A stretch of 64,000 nucleotides of DNA from Clostridiales bacterium (GCA_022780965.1 JALEUQ010000053.1:26010-90009); one strand, 5' to 3'; numbered from the stretch's first letter, positions 30,441 through 41,598 are shown. Numbers and translations are program-made. Notes: a model not told the origin generated them from the letters alone.

Positions 30441-31292
30441 ATGAACAGTTATTTGGATTTCCTTGATAAGGTCAGGGAATCGTTGCCAGATTATCTGCCG
30501 GCAGAATATGCTGATGCCGAGATTCAGGTAAGGCGAACCGAGAAACATCTCAGTGATTCATATGACGGAATCTGTTTCAAACCTTCTGATTCAGATATCG
30601 GAATATGCATGAATCTGTCACACATTTATGAGAATGTTGACAGTCATGATGAGTTTTTAAGTGCCATGTGTGTGATTGCATCGGATATTCTGGATGCCAT
30701 TGAAGGGCAGCCTGCTGAACTAAGAGCGATTACTCAGGATATTGACTATTTCATAGAGCATTTGGCAGTTCAGCTGGTCAATGTCAGCACTATTGAAAAC
30801 ATCAGAGATGAAATTCCCTTCAGAGTGCGGGACGATATTGCCATGATATACAGGCTTGTGCTTCCTCAGTCTGAAGACGATATTCTCACATCCGTTGTCA
30901 CCAGTCCTCTTATTAGAAGTTTCGGATTAAGTGAAGAAGAACTTTTCGAGAAGGTTATGGATGTACTGCCGGGAAATGTTCCTGCGGCCTTTGATAAGCT
31001 GTGCGATGAAGTTTTCATTGCAAGCTGTGCCATCGGACAAATGGGGGCAGGGTGTCTTTTTTACCCTGATTTCCCTGAGAAGGCAGGAGAGTTCATAGGA
31101 AGCAATTTCTACATTCTGCCCTTTGCGGTTCACTCTCTGCTGCTGATTAAAGATATAGGAAATCTAAGCAGAGAATTCATGGAGGATGTTGCTTTCCAGT
31201 TTTCAACTTTTGGAACCTGTCCTGAGGACAGGCTGAGCAAGGAGATATATTACTGCAATATATCTGATGGAACCATTGAGAGGGCAATGTGA
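30441..31292 (+). CDS. Hypothetical protein (DUF5688-like)
   Basis: Long ORF with RBS ggagaacgag; composition similar to DUF5688 proteins (tentative). Confidence 0.45.
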   Translation: MNSYLDFLDKVRESLPDYLPAEYADAEIQVRRTEKHLSDSYDGICFKPSDSDIGICMNLSHIYENVDSHDEFLSAMCVIASDILDAIEGQPAELRAITQDIDYFIEHLAVQLVNVSTIENIRDEIPFRVRDDIAMIYRLVLPQSEDDILTSVVTSPLIRSFGLSEEELFEKVMDVLPGNVPAAFDKLCDEVFIASCAIGQMGAGCLFYPDFPEKAGEFIGSNFYILPFAVHSLLLIKDIGNLSREFMEDVAFQFSTFGTCPEDRLSKEIYYCNISDGTIERAM

Positions 31293-31293
31293 C

Positions 31294-31935
31294 ATGTCGG
31301 TGAGAGATCTGTGGGATAAACTGATGACAAACCCGAGAGTAAAAGGTTTCGTTGCAGAGAACGAGAATAAGCTCAAGGGAATAGTAGTTATGATTGTTTT
31401 GGTATCAGTGGCAGCATTCATGCTGACATCCCATGGGAATGAAGGAGAGGAGGTGAGCATAGAACAAGAGACAGCTGTTATTGAAGAGACACAGACAGGA
31501 AGTGTGTATGTCGACATTGGGGGAGAAGTTGTTAATCCCATGGTTGCTGAGCTTGATTCAGGATGCCGTGTAGAGGACGCCATTATCGCAGCCGGCGGAC
31601 TTACAGACAAGGCAGATATTACTAATATTAATAGAGCAGCCCCTGTAAACGATGGAGACAAGATATACATCCCTTCGATAGAAGAAGCGCCGAAGCAGGG
31701 AGAAGTGCAGAATTCTGCAGGAAGCGGTGCTTATTATGACAACAGCAAGGTGAACATCAATACGGCTGACTCTGCAGAACTGCAGACATTGACCGGTGTA
31801 GGTCCTGCCACAGCAGAGAAGATAATTGCCTACAGAGAGAGCAATGGCAGATTTGCAAGCATTGAAGAGATTAAGAATGTATCAGGAATAGGTGATAAAA
31901 CCTATGAGAAACTAAAAGACTATATCACAGTCTGA
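31294..31935 (+). CDS. comEA: ComEA-like DNA-binding protein (TM + SLBB + helix-hairpin-helix)
   Basis: VYVDIGGEVVNPMVAELDSGCRVEDAIIAAGG...VNINTADSAELQTLTGVGPATAEKIIAYRE. Confidence 0.88.
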   Translation: MSVRDLWDKLMTNPRVKGFVAENENKLKGIVVMIVLVSVAAFMLTSHGNEGEEVSIEQETAVIEETQTGSVYVDIGGEVVNPMVAELDSGCRVEDAIIAAGGLTDKADITNINRAAPVNDGDKIYIPSIEEAPKQGEVQNSAGSGAYYDNSKVNINTADSAELQTLTGVGPATAEKIIAYRESNGRFASIEEIKNVSGIGDKTYEKLKDYITV

Positions 31936-32101
31936 TTATGAAAACATATGATTTGCGTGCTGCATTGATTCATAATGTATGATAATAAACTATTGACGAT
32001 ACCCTTTTACAAACAAACCGTCGTGCATGAGAGAAATGCAGCAGAAGCATAAATCGCTTTGAATTTAATTACTAAAGAATGATTTACTTGTTTCATTAAA
32101 T

Positions 32102-32138
32102 AAGGAGAGATGTGCAGCTGGTGCACGTCTCTCCTCCT
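32102..32138 (-). terminator. Terminator after the DtxR-family gene
   Basis: aaggagagatgtgcagctggtgcacgtctctcctcc inverted repeat. Confidence 0.65.
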
Positions 32139-32163
32139 TCACATTTTAGGATAGTATTTCGCA

Positions 32164-32535
32164 TTAATTGTGGTCCTGCATGTGATGTTTTTTGAGAGCA
32201 TTGAAGGTTTCCTGGCTTATGTAATGCTCTACGCGGCAGGCATCTTCTCTGGCAGTGTCAGGTGACACTCCGATGCTGATGAAGTGACGCGTCAGAAGTT
32301 CATGCCTTTCGTATACGCTCTCAGCTATCTGTCTGCCGTCATCGGTGAGACTGATAAGTCCGTCTTTATCACGGCTGATAAACCCGTTGTTTTCAAGCTG
32401 CTTAAGTGCAATGCTTACACTTGGCTTGCTGAAGTCAAGGTAGTTGACTATATCTATGGCGCGGACATTGCCTTTCTCATTCTTGAGTATCAGTATTGTT
32501 TCCAAATAGTTCTCTGCTGATTCCAGTATTTTCAT
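32164..32535 (-). CDS. DtxR/MntR-family metal-dependent regulator (short form)
   Basis: ESAENYLETILILKNEKGNVRAIDIVNYLDFSKPSVSIALKQL...ARE DACRVEHYIS. Confidence 0.88.
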   Translation of the reverse strand: MKILESAENYLETILILKNEKGNVRAIDIVNYLDFSKPSVSIALKQLENNGFISRDKDGLISLTDDGRQIAESVYERHELLTRHFISIGVSPDTAREDACRVEHYISQETFNALKKHHMQDHN

Positions 32536-32560
32536 GTTATCACCTACATTTCATCTGATA

Positions 32561-33271
32561 CTATTTGCAGTTTACGGCAGCTTCAAGTGCTACTTCCATC
32601 ATATCTGTGAAAGATTCCTGGCGTTCTTGCGGAGTTGACTTGGCGCCTGTGACGAAGTTGTCGCTGATAGTCATCATGGCAAGTGCGTTTACCTTATGAT
32701 AAGCTGCATTGAGGTATAGTGCGGCAGCCTCCATTTCAACTGCCACTACGCCCATGTTGGACCAGCGTTTCCACCAGTCAGGAGCAGTCTCATAGAAAAC
32801 GTCGCAGGATACAATATTGCCGCGGCGAAGAGGAATGTCCAGCTTCCTTGATGCTTCTTCAACACAGTCAAGAAGCGGTTCACTTACCGTTGGAGCAAGT
32901 GTGCCGGGCATGTCAAATGCATGTGCGTAGTTTGAATCTGTTGATGCTGCCATACCGATAACAATGTCCCTTAGATTGTAGTCTTTAGAGAATGAACCTG
33001 CTGTGCCGATTCTGATGAGATTGCGGCACTGGTATTCAGTAATAAGCTCCCATGAGTAGATTCCCATGGACGGCATGCCCATGCCTGTGCCCTGAACAGA
33101 AACAGGAACACCTTTATATGTGCCTGTGTAGCCCAGCATGTTTCGAATTGTGTTATGACAAACCGGGTTATCAAGATATGTTTCAGCTATGAATTTAGCT
33201 CTTAAAGGATCTCCCGGCAGGAGCACAGTTGGCGCAATCTGACCGGGTTTGGCACCGATATGTAAACTCAT
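32561..33271 (-). CDS. deoD: Purine-nucleoside phosphorylase
   Basis: HIGAKPGQIAPTVLLPGDPLRAKFIAETYL. Confidence 0.96.
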   Translation of the reverse strand: MSLHIGAKPGQIAPTVLLPGDPLRAKFIAETYLDNPVCHNTIRNMLGYTGTYKGVPVSVQGTGMGMPSMGIYSWELITEYQCRNLIRIGTAGSFSKDYNLRDIVIGMAASTDSNYAHAFDMPGTLAPTVSEPLLDCVEEASRKLDIPLRRGNIVSCDVFYETAPDWWKRWSNMGVVAVEMEAAALYLNAAYHKVNALAMMTISDNFVTGAKSTPQERQESFTDMMEVALEAAVNCK

Positions 33272-33346
33272 GATTAACCTCCTTATCGTGTTAAACCTTG
33301 ATTTGCTGACAAGAAATTTCTATACATTTTAGCACATTTTGAGCAA

Positions 33347-33381
33347 TAAAAAAAGATGGGAGACACATCCATCTTTTTTTG
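33347..33381 (-). terminator. Terminator after rpsT
   Basis: aaaaaagatgg-N9-ccatctttttt. Confidence 0.8.
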
Positions 33382-33444
33382 TGAACAATTTGTTCGTTGC
33401 TCATCTGTGCATTTAACTTATGCACCGGTGGGGACGGGTGAGAC

Positions 33445-33711
33445 TTAGGCGTTAGCCTTGTTGAATCTCTTGTTAAGTCTTGAAACCTTTCTTGAAGCAG
33501 CCTTCTTGTGGATTACGTTCTTAGCTGCTGCCTGGTTGAGCTTCTTCTCAGCCTTTACCAGCAGTTCCTTGGCTTCTGCCATGTTACCTGCTTCCAGTGC
33601 TGCGTCGAATCCCTTGAGAACAGCCTTGAGGTGACCCTTAACACGTCTGTTTCTTGCAGTCTTCTTGTCGATAACTTTGATTCTTTTCTTTGCTGATTTT
33701 ACGTTTGCCAT
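33445..33711 (-). CDS. rpsT: 30S ribosomal protein S20
   Basis: MANVKSAKKRIKVIDKKTARNRRVKGHLK. Confidence 0.97.
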   Translation of the reverse strand: MANVKSAKKRIKVIDKKTARNRRVKGHLKAVLKGFDAALEAGNMAEAKELLVKAEKKLNQAAAKNVIHKKAASRKVSRLNKRFNKANA

Positions 33712-33848
33712 TAATTTACCCCACTTTCATATTAAAGCTAAAAATCATACACGCATATTATAGGCGAGGCACAGTCAAATTGCAAGTTGAAATTACAATG
33801 ATTTTCCATTAAAATTAGTGTGAAAGAAACTAACTTGAGAGGAAATAA

Positions 33849-35660
33849 ATGAGCAATTATAAGGACTACATCAGAAATTTCAGCATCATAGCGCATATCG
33901 ACCACGGCAAGTCGACTCTTGCCGATAGAATCATAGAAAAAACAGGCCTTGTTTCACAGCGTGAAATGAAGGAACAGTTTCTGGATAACATGGATCTGGA
34001 GCGGGAGAGAGGTATAACAATCAAGCTTCAGACCACACGTCTTGTATTTAATTCCAAGGATGGAAACGAATACATATTCAATCTTATAGATACACCCGGA
34101 CATGTTGACTTCACCTACGAGGTTTCACGAAGCCTTGCAGCATGCGAAGGAGCTGTTCTTGTTGTTGACGCGACACAGGGAGTTGAGGCTCAGACACTTG
34201 CCAATGTATATCTTGCCATGGATGAAGATCTGGAAATAATGCCTGTCCTCAACAAGATTGATCTGGCATCAGCAAGACCTGAGGAAGTCAAAATGGAAAT
34301 CGAGGATGTAGTAGGCATCGAGGCACAGAACGCACCACTTGTAAGTGCCAAGGAAGGCCTGGGCATAGAGGAACTTCTAGAGCGAATCGTTACTGATATT
34401 CCTGCTCCCAAGGGGGATGAAGACGGTAAACTTAAAGCCTTGATATTCGACTCGTACTATGACAGCTATAAGGGTGTTGTAATATACTCGCGAATTTTTG
34501 ACGGCAGAGTCAAGAAGGGCGACATGATAGAGCTTATGAACACGGGCAAGAAGTACGAAGTTACTGAGGTAGGAACTTATTCACCGGGTCCTGTTGAATG
34601 CAAGGAACTTCGCGCCGGCGAAGTAGGATACATCTGTGCCAGCATCAAGCAGGTTGCCGACGCACGTGTAGGTGATACGATAACACTTGCGGAACAGCCC
34701 ACAGAGGAACCTTTGCCTGGATACAAAAAGGTTCAGCCTATGGTTTACTGCGGAATATATCCGGCAGAGGGTGAGAAGTACGAGACGGTCAAAGATGCCC
34801 TTGAGAAACTGCAGGTAAACGACGCGGCATTCCATTTCGAGCCGGAGACTTCAACGGCGCTGGGATACGGATTCAGATGCGGATTCCTGGGACTTCTTCA
34901 TATGGAGATCATCGTCGAAAGGCTTGAGCGTGAGTTTGATCTGGCTGTAGTAACCACATCGCCGAGCGTAATATACAAAGTTGTGCTTACTGACGGTTCG
35001 GAGATAATGGTGCAGAATCCGTCCAATCTTCCTGATCCGTCAGAGATAGATCATATTGAAGAGCCGATGGTTAAGGCAGACATAATGGTGCCTAAGGAGT
35101 ACGTGGGCAACATTATGGAAATCTGCCAGGAGCGCAGAGGAACCATGACTCACATGGAATACATTACAGAAACAAGAGTCAACCTTCATTACGAAATGCC
35201 TCTGAACGAAGTAATATACGACTTCTTTGACGCGCTTAAATCCAAGACCAGAGGATACGGCTCTCTGGACTATGAATTCATCAGATATCAGCCTTCCAAG
35301 GTTGTAAAGCTTGATATACTTCTGAACAAAGAACTGGTGGACGCTTTCAGCATGATAGTTCACGAATCCAAAGCGTATTCACGCGGAAGATTCGTATGTG
35401 CCAAGCTTAAGGAAATACTTCCTATGCATCAGTTTGAAGTGCCTATCCAGGCATCAATCGGACAGAAAATAATTGCCCGTGAGACGGTGAAGGCATACAG
35501 GAAGGATGTACTTGCCAAGTGTTACGGAGGCGACATTTCCAGAAAGAAAAAGCTTCTTGAGAAGCAGAAAGAAGGTAAGAAGCGAATGCGTCAGTTTGGT
35601 ACTGTGGAAGTGCCTCAGGAAGCATTCACAGCGGTACTCAAGTATGATGAGAACAAGTAG
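33849..35660 (+). CDS. lepA: Elongation factor 4
   Basis: [24 protein letters not shown]...[16 protein letters not shown]. Confidence 0.98.
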   Translation: MSNYKDYIRNFSIIAHIDHGKSTLADRIIEKTGLVSQREMKEQFLDNMDLERERGITIKLQTTRLVFNSKDGNEYIFNLIDTPGHVDFTYEVSRSLAACEGAVLVVDATQGVEAQTLANVYLAMDEDLEIMPVLNKIDLASARPEEVKMEIEDVVGIEAQNAPLVSAKEGLGIEELLERIVTDIPAPKGDEDGKLKALIFDSYYDSYKGVVIYSRIFDGRVKKGDMIELMNTGKKYEVTEVGTYSPGPVECKELRAGEVGYICASIKQVADARVGDTITLAEQPTEEPLPGYKKVQPMVYCGIYPAEGEKYETVKDALEKLQVNDAAFHFEPETSTALGYGFRCGFLGLLHMEIIVERLEREFDLAVVTTSPSVIYKVVLTDGSEIMVQNPSNLPDPSEIDHIEEPMVKADIMVPKEYVGNIMEICQERRGTMTHMEYITETRVNLHYEMPLNEVIYDFFDALKSKTRGYGSLDYEFIRYQPSKVVKLDILLNKELVDAFSMIVHESKAYSRGRFVCAKLKEILPMHQFEVPIQASIGQKIIARETVKAYRKDVLAKCYGGDISRKKKLLEKQKEGKKRMRQFGTVEVPQEAFTAVLKYDENK

Positions 35661-36792
35661 TCTTGGTTTATATCTTCATATTCCGTTTTGTGAGAGAAAA
35701 TGCAGTTACTGCGATTTTCTCTCGTTTCAGTGCGCCCAGCAGAAGCCCTTGTCGGAATACGCTGTGGCGCTTTGTGAAGAAATCAGGATTCTCAGTGAAG
35801 CGTGGCCGTACAGACTTGTGGAGACAGTATTCATAGGCGGAGGAACACCATCACTGCTTTCATCAGATGACATCAAACGAATCATGGACTGCATCAGGGA
35901 GAATTTCAATCTTGCATCAGACGCAGAAATAACCATAGAGGGAAATCCGAACTCGGTTACGGATGAGAAGCTCAATGCATATCTTGAGGCGGGAATTAAC
36001 AGGCTGAGTATGGGAATCCAGTCTTTTGACAATTCCGTACTGAATGTTCTGGGCAGGCTTCATGACAAGAATCAGGCAACCAGTGCATATCAGAAGGCAA
36101 GACGCGCCGGATTCAAAAACATAAACATGGATCTGATGTTCGCCATTCCGGGGCAGTCTCTCAAGAAATGGCTGGACACAGTCAAGGCAGCAGTATTTCT
36201 CAGACCCGAGCACATTTCTTTGTACAGTCTTACGCTGGAGGAAGACACAGTTCTATACGACAGAATCAAAAGGGGGGATCTTATCGAGACTCCTGAGATA
36301 CTTGACAGAGAGATGTACCACGAAGCATTGAAGGTGCTAAGCCAGGCAGGATATTCTCACTACGAAATATCAAACTGCGCACTGCCGTTCAGAGAGGGAC
36401 GTCACAACATGAAATACTGGTCATATCAAGAATATCTGGGCATCGGCCTTGGAGCAAGTTCTTTTATCGACGGAGTCAGATATAAAAATGTTGAAGGAAT
36501 GCTGGATTATCTCCGATGCATCAAAGCCCGCAAGGCACCTATTGATGCAGGCAGTGTGGAGAATTATACAGAACGGGATGAAATGGGAATCTTTGTTTTT
36601 ACCGGGCTGAGAAAGCAGTCGGGAATAAGCCTTGACAAGTTCAGGAAGACCTTCGGCAAAGATCTTTTCGATGTGTTTGATGATACAGTTCTTAAGAAAA
36701 ACAAAGGACTGATTGTGCTTGACGGTGACAGGCTCTATCTCACAGAGTACGGAATGGATGTTTCAAACAGAATAATGGCGGAGTTTGTATAA
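35647..36792 (+). CDS. hemW: Radical SAM heme chaperone HemW
   Basis: [19 protein letters not shown]...[10 protein letters not shown]; start re-set to ATG overlapping lepA stop. Confidence 0.95.
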   Translation: MRTSSLGLYLHIPFCERKCSYCDFLSFQCAQQKPLSEYAVALCEEIRILSEAWPYRLVETVFIGGGTPSLLSSDDIKRIMDCIRENFNLASDAEITIEGNPNSVTDEKLNAYLEAGINRLSMGIQSFDNSVLNVLGRLHDKNQATSAYQKARRAGFKNINMDLMFAIPGQSLKKWLDTVKAAVFLRPEHISLYSLTLEEDTVLYDRIKRGDLIETPEILDREMYHEALKVLSQAGYSHYEISNCALPFREGRHNMKYWSYQEYLGIGLGASSFIDGVRYKNVEGMLDYLRCIKARKAPIDAGSVENYTERDEMGIFVFTGLRKQSGISLDKFRKTFGKDLFDVFDDTVLKKNKGLIVLDGDRLYLTEYGMDVSNRIMAEFV

Positions 36793-38285
36793 TGAAAGAT
36801 AAATGGATAATGGCCCTGGACCAGGGTACGACAAGTGCCAGATGCATTATTTATGACAGGAAAGGAAGACAGATTAGTTCTGCACAGCAGGAATTCAAGC
36901 AGTATTACCCTAATGCAGGCTGGGTGGAACACGACCCGGTGGAGATATGGGAAACTCAGCTTAAGGTGGCACGTGACGCAATGACAGCCGCAGGTGCCGG
37001 CTGTGAGAACATAGATTCGATCGGCATTACGAATCAGAGAGAGACAACAGTGGTTTGGGACAGAGAAACCGGCATTCCTGTTTATAATGCCATAGTGTGG
37101 CAGTGCAGGAGAACGGCTGATTTCTGCGAAGAACTTAGGGATGCAGGTTATAATGACATGGTGAGAAGCAAGACCGGACTTCTCATTGATCCATATTTCT
37201 CAGGGACTAAACTTCGATGGATTCTGAATAATGTTGAAGGAGCACGTGAGAAAGCAGAGAAAGGTAAACTTCTTTTTGGCACAATAGAAACATGGCTCAT
37301 ATGGAAACTTACGGGCGGTCGCGTTCATGTCACAGACTATTCCAATGCGTCCAGAACCATGATGTTCAATATTCATGAACTGAAGTGGGATGAGGAACTT
37401 CTTGAGATGCTGCAGGTTCCCAAGTGCATGCTCCCTGAACCTGTACCTTGCAGCATGATCTACGGCACTGCAGACAAGCAGTGGCTGGGCGGAGAAATTG
37501 CCATTTCAGGAGCTATTGGTGATCAGCAGGCGGCACTTTTCGGACAGGCGTGCTTCAGCAGAGGAGAGGCTAAGAATACTTACGGAACCGGCGGATTCAT
37601 GCTCGTTAATACAGGGGAGGTACCTGTGACTTCAGATAAGGGCCTTGTTACAACAGTAGCGTGGGGTCTTGATAATAAAGTATACTACGCACTTGAGGGC
37701 TCGGTTTTTGTATCGGGAGCTGTAGTACAGTGGCTTAGAGATGAAATGGGCATCATAAATACTGCCGCAGAGACTGAAGAACTGGCAAGACAGGTTGAAG
37801 ATACTGCGGGAGCATACATTGTACCTGCATTCACAGGCTTAGGTGCTCCCTGGTGGGATCCATATGCCAGAGGAGCATTGATGGGAATTACCAGAGGAGT
37901 AAACAAGAAACATGTAGCACGGGCAGCGCTGGAGTCAATGGCGTATCAGACCGGTGACCTGATTAGTGCTATGGAGGACGACATGGGAGCACCTATTCAT
38001 ACTTTCAAGGTTGACGGCGGTGCAAGTGCCAATGATTTTCTTCTGGAATTCCAGTCCGGTATCATTGACAGGAAAGTATATAGACCTTCATGCATTGAGA
38101 CCACATCCCTTGGCGCTGCATATATGGCGGGACTAGCGACCGGTTACTGGTCGGATCTTGATGACATATCAGAAAACTGGGAAGTTGACAAGGTATTCGA
38201 ACCTGAAATGACAGAAGAAAAAAGAAAACAGCTTCTTGCCGGCTGGCACAAAGCTGTTGACAGGACTCTCGAATGGGAGAAATAA
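36792..38285 (+). CDS. glpK: Glycerol kinase
   Basis: [18 protein letters not shown]...[14 protein letters not shown]. Confidence 0.97.
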   Translation: MKDKWIMALDQGTTSARCIIYDRKGRQISSAQQEFKQYYPNAGWVEHDPVEIWETQLKVARDAMTAAGAGCENIDSIGITNQRETTVVWDRETGIPVYNAIVWQCRRTADFCEELRDAGYNDMVRSKTGLLIDPYFSGTKLRWILNNVEGAREKAEKGKLLFGTIETWLIWKLTGGRVHVTDYSNASRTMMFNIHELKWDEELLEMLQVPKCMLPEPVPCSMIYGTADKQWLGGEIAISGAIGDQQAALFGQACFSRGEAKNTYGTGGFMLVNTGEVPVTSDKGLVTTVAWGLDNKVYYALEGSVFVSGAVVQWLRDEMGIINTAAETEELARQVEDTAGAYIVPAFTGLGAPWWDPYARGALMGITRGVNKKHVARAALESMAYQTGDLISAMEDDMGAPIHTFKVDGGASANDFLLEFQSGIIDRKVYRPSCIETTSLGAAYMAGLATGYWSDLDDISENWEVDKVFEPEMTEEKRKQLLAGWHKAVDRTLEWEK

Positions 38286-38293
38286 CAGCAGAT

Positions 38294-38325
38294 TACACAC
38301 TCCGTACATTGTGCGGGGTGTTGTT
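38294..38325 (+). terminator. Terminator after glpK
   Basis: acactccg...cggggtgt-tgttattt. Confidence 0.6.
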
Positions 38326-38343
38326 ATTTGGTCCAAAGGCCTG

Positions 38344-38973
38344 TTATTTTGATGCAAGTACAAGCAGCAGCGTGCCGCCGGATACTGTTATTGAAACAAT
38401 GTCAGATGCAAATTCATTGCTTACTGCAATGGGGTAGTTTCGTGTCAGTGTGAAGTTATCCACATTGTACTTGGCACCTTCAATTTTGAGATCCTGGCAT
38501 GTATCAGACAGTGAAAATAATGAGAAATACCATCCGTCTCTGGCTTCTATTTTATGTACTGTGCCTGCACTTAGAATCATAGCTTCGTTTGCACCGTCTC
38601 TAAGAATAAGACGCTGACATTTTTCACTGAAATTGGAAAGCATCTGAATGTTGGCAATGGTGTGATCGAGTCGTCCGCCAATGCCTCCCCATATCTCAAT
38701 GTCTGAAGCACCAATCTCGAGAGCCATTTCGATGGCCAGCTGCAGATCGGTATAGTCTTTTTCAGGATTGAATCTGATGACAGGAATATCTTCCGGAATG
38801 GGGGATGTTATCGAATCCAGGTCGCCAAGCAGAAAGTTGGGTCTTATTTTCTGCTCTGATGCCAAATCGTATCCGCCGTCAGTGCAGATGATTATATCCA
38901 TAGACTCTGCATCATCTTTCATGGGAAAAGGGGTGTCAATATATGAAGTTATAATGGCTGCGCGTTTGTTCAT
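38344..38973 (-). CDS. thiN: Thiamine diphosphokinase
   Basis: IICTDGGYDLASEQKIRPNFLLGDLDSI...WGGIGGRLDHTIANI. Confidence 0.93.
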   Translation of the reverse strand: MNKRAAIITSYIDTPFPMKDDAESMDIIICTDGGYDLASEQKIRPNFLLGDLDSITSPIPEDIPVIRFNPEKDYTDLQLAIEMALEIGASDIEIWGGIGGRLDHTIANIQMLSNFSEKCQRLILRDGANEAMILSAGTVHKIEARDGWYFSLFSLSDTCQDLKIEGAKYNVDNFTLTRNYPIAVSNEFASDIVSITVSGGTLLLVLASK

Positions 38974-39083
38974 GTGAATAACCTTTCGTTAAAAATCATA
39001 TTGGAATGTATCTGTATCAGCAAGCTCATGGGAACTGCTCCGATGTTCACCGTGAGGGGCATTTCGGTCAGTCCTTCGTAGGC

Positions 39084-39113
39084 ATTATACCCCCTTGAAA
39101 AAGGGTATTGCAA
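39084..39113 (-). promoter_or_regulatory. thiN promoter
   Basis: TTGCAA-18-TATAAT on minus strand. Confidence 0.55.
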
Positions 39114-39123
39114 GTTATATAAT
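39095..39123 (+). promoter_or_regulatory. Promoter of the DUF975-like gene
   Basis: TTGAAA-17-TATAAT. Confidence 0.6.
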
Positions 39124-39193
39124 GTGGATTATGCAAGCATTAATTGCTATAGTGAGAAGATTCTCAATCATGAATTACAGTGGGGTGATTTAA

Positions 39194-40183
39194 TTGGTAA
39201 ACCTTAACAGAAGAAATATCGTTATTGCCGAGCCAAGCAGGAATCTGAGACTTCTTGGACGAAATGCACTTAGCGGCAACTGGAGGGTGGCAATAGTCTC
39301 AGTATTTGTTTTCACCTTGATAGTGAGCGTGATTCCATCGGTACTGAATGCATTGTTCGGTGTGAATCTCACTGATATAATTGACAGCGGCAACACAATG
39401 GGAATGGATGCCAATATGTATTCTCTGTATTACTCGATGATGCCTACTTACTGTCCAATCAGCGGCATTTACATTATTCTCGTTTACGGACCGATGACTT
39501 TGGGACTGTCTCTGTTCTTCCTGGCAATGTTCAGAAGACAGATTGTTGAAGTAAGCGACATTTTCCTGGGATTTGAGAAGTTCGGCAAAGCTGTAGGCCT
39601 GATCATATTCCAGTACATTTTCATTTTTCTCTGGTCACTGCTTTTCGTAATTCCGGGAATTATTGCAGCTATCAGGTACAGTCAGGCATTCTTCATTCTG
39701 GCTGACGATCCTGAGAAGGACATCAGACAGTGTATGAACGAGAGCAAGATGATGATGAAGGGCAACAAGATGAAGTACTTCTGCATGAATCTTTCCTTCA
39801 TCGGATGGATGCTGCTGGCAACAATTCCGGCTTCAATAGTGGTGGGAATCGGTGATCTGCTGGCTTTGGACGGATTGGCAAGTGCAGTAGTATCAATCAT
39901 AAGCGGTTTGTTCGCAATTCCGGTTACTGTATACATGTTCTCCACTCAGGCTGGATTCTATGAGATACTTGCAGGACATCTCATCAAGTCAACTGAGCCT
40001 GCACCGCTTGATGATATTATTGGCGGCTCAGAAGCCACATATGCAGAGTTTGAGAGCAAGAACAGCGAGACTGATGCTGAGAGTGAGTCAACACCGGCAA
40101 ATGAACCTAAGATGGAAGTGGAAAGGGTCAATGTTGCAGATGTAATGGAAGATGCCGGCGACGATAAGCAGAAGGAAGAATAA
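39194..40183 (+). CDS. DUF975-family membrane protein
   Basis: RNLRLLGRNALSGNWRVAIVSVFVF...RQIVEVSDIFLGFEKFGKAVGLIIFQYIFIFLWSLLFVIPGIIAAIRYSQAFFILADDP. Confidence 0.8.
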   Translation: MVNLNRRNIVIAEPSRNLRLLGRNALSGNWRVAIVSVFVFTLIVSVIPSVLNALFGVNLTDIIDSGNTMGMDANMYSLYYSMMPTYCPISGIYIILVYGPMTLGLSLFFLAMFRRQIVEVSDIFLGFEKFGKAVGLIIFQYIFIFLWSLLFVIPGIIAAIRYSQAFFILADDPEKDIRQCMNESKMMMKGNKMKYFCMNLSFIGWMLLATIPASIVVGIGDLLALDGLASAVVSIISGLFAIPVTVYMFSTQAGFYEILAGHLIKSTEPAPLDDIIGGSEATYAEFESKNSETDAESESTPANEPKMEVERVNVADVMEDAGDDKQKEE

Positions 40184-40220
40184 GAAGAATAATGAGATAG
40201 AAAAAATAATGAGAACAAAT

Positions 40221-40256
40221 AAGAGAGCCGGTGCTTGAAGTGCAGGCTCTCTTTAA
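40221..40256. terminator. Bidirectional terminator between convergent genes
   Basis: aagagagcc...ggctctctt. Confidence 0.75.
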
Positions 40257-40265
40257 GTTTTAATA

Positions 40266-40934
40266 TCAGATATCTCTCAGAAGAGCGATAACCCTATCGA
40301 TATCATTGTCAATTTCTTTTGTAAGTTCCTCTTTAAGAGGAACAGTATCATGATATTTGAACGATCTGACAGCCTCCTTAACATCAATGAAAGCTGGAGA
40401 TGATTCGGCAGATTTATCCGGCTCATCAAGTTGAGTGGATTCGCAGGATTGCAACGGTTCATCAGTTTGAGTGGATTCATTTGAATCTACTGGTTTGTTG
40501 TAAGTGACACCGCCTGTTGTGGCCGGAGCTTCATTATGCTCTTTTTCAGATTGTGATTCAGAAAAGGCAGATGAATCTGCATCTGATGTTTCTTGCTGCA
40601 TCTTTGAATCTTCAGACGACGTAACAGGTGGAATCGAATCCTTTCGCACATCTTTTGAATCCTTTCGCACATCTGATGGATTTTCTGAATTACCTGAAAT
40701 GTTTGCCTGGTTTTTCAGAATGAGCGACGCGGCGATGAGAATGGACGCGAATCCGAAGTATGCCATTGAAGACGTCACAATATAATGAATTGACCCCATG
40801 GTTGTTATGGTGGATGCAGTTGTGTAGGTGTTTACGTAGTTTACAGCGTTAATTACTGCATAGATGCCGTATATGAGAAACAGTGCTGCAATCACGAGAA
40901 GAACTGCGGCCGCCTTGGATTTTTTTGCCTTCAT
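40266..40934 (-). CDS. Membrane protein with low-complexity acidic tail
   Basis: Two N-terminal TM segments; RKDSKDVRKDS and ESTQTDEP/ESTQLDEP repeats. Confidence 0.6.
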   Translation of the reverse strand: MKAKKSKAAAVLLVIAALFLIYGIYAVINAVNYVNTYTTASTITTMGSIHYIVTSSMAYFGFASILIAASLILKNQANISGNSENPSDVRKDSKDVRKDSIPPVTSSEDSKMQQETSDADSSAFSESQSEKEHNEAPATTGGVTYNKPVDSNESTQTDEPLQSCESTQLDEPDKSAESSPAFIDVKEAVRSFKYHDTVPLKEELTKEIDNDIDRVIALLRDI

Positions 40935-41062
40935 GATAATCCCCCCAGTGCTGTGTTACTGATATTATACTCAATATCGTATCATTTTAAAAGTAATTAT
41001 TGTATAATAAATCAGTGCATGATAATGCAGAACCACAATATGTAGATGATAAGGAGGATACC

Positions 41063-41584
41063 ATGTCATTATTTGATGTTTTAAAAAAGAGACATAGTAT
41101 AAGAAAGTATACAGGAGATACTGTCAGTGAAGAAAACCTGAACAAAATTGTGCAGGCAGGTCTTCTCAGCGCATCTTCAAGAGGTCTGAGACCGTGGGAG
41201 ATGACAGTTGTAACAAATAAAGATATTCTCAGCAGAATGCCTGGCTGCAGGACGGGCGGCGCGAACATGCTTTCCGGTGCAGATGCGTGCATTGTGGTAA
41301 CTGCAGATCCGCAGGCCTGCGATGTATGGATTGAGGACTGTTCGATAGTCATGTCAAACATGCACCTTATGGCAGAGAGCCTGGGAGTGGGAAGCTGCTG
41401 GATCCAGGGAAGGCTTCGTCAGGCGGCTGACGGCAGAAGCACAGAAGAATATCTGGCAGAACTTGTAGGAATTCCGGAAGGACATAGACTTGAAGCAATG
41501 CTGTCAATTGGAATGCCGGCCGAAAAGAAGGCAGAGACCCTTCTTGAGGACTTAAGATATGATAAAGTAAAGTACATTAAATAA
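41063..41584 (+). CDS. Nitroreductase family protein
   Basis: [46 protein letters not shown]. Confidence 0.9.
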   Translation: MSLFDVLKKRHSIRKYTGDTVSEENLNKIVQAGLLSASSRGLRPWEMTVVTNKDILSRMPGCRTGGANMLSGADACIVVTADPQACDVWIEDCSIVMSNMHLMAESLGVGSCWIQGRLRQAADGRSTEEYLAELVGIPEGHRLEAMLSIGMPAEKKAETLLEDLRYDKVKYIK

Positions 41585-41598
41585 ATCGGAGAACAAAG

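Noticed and set aside
31950-32101. Possible sRNA between comEA and the DtxR gene
   Set aside because: A TTGACG-like -35 is present but no matching -10, and the hairpin at 32102-32138 better serves the minus-strand gene.
35506-35646. Extended N-terminus of the hemW ORF
   Set aside because: Lies inside lepA; conserved HemW start is the ATG near 35647.
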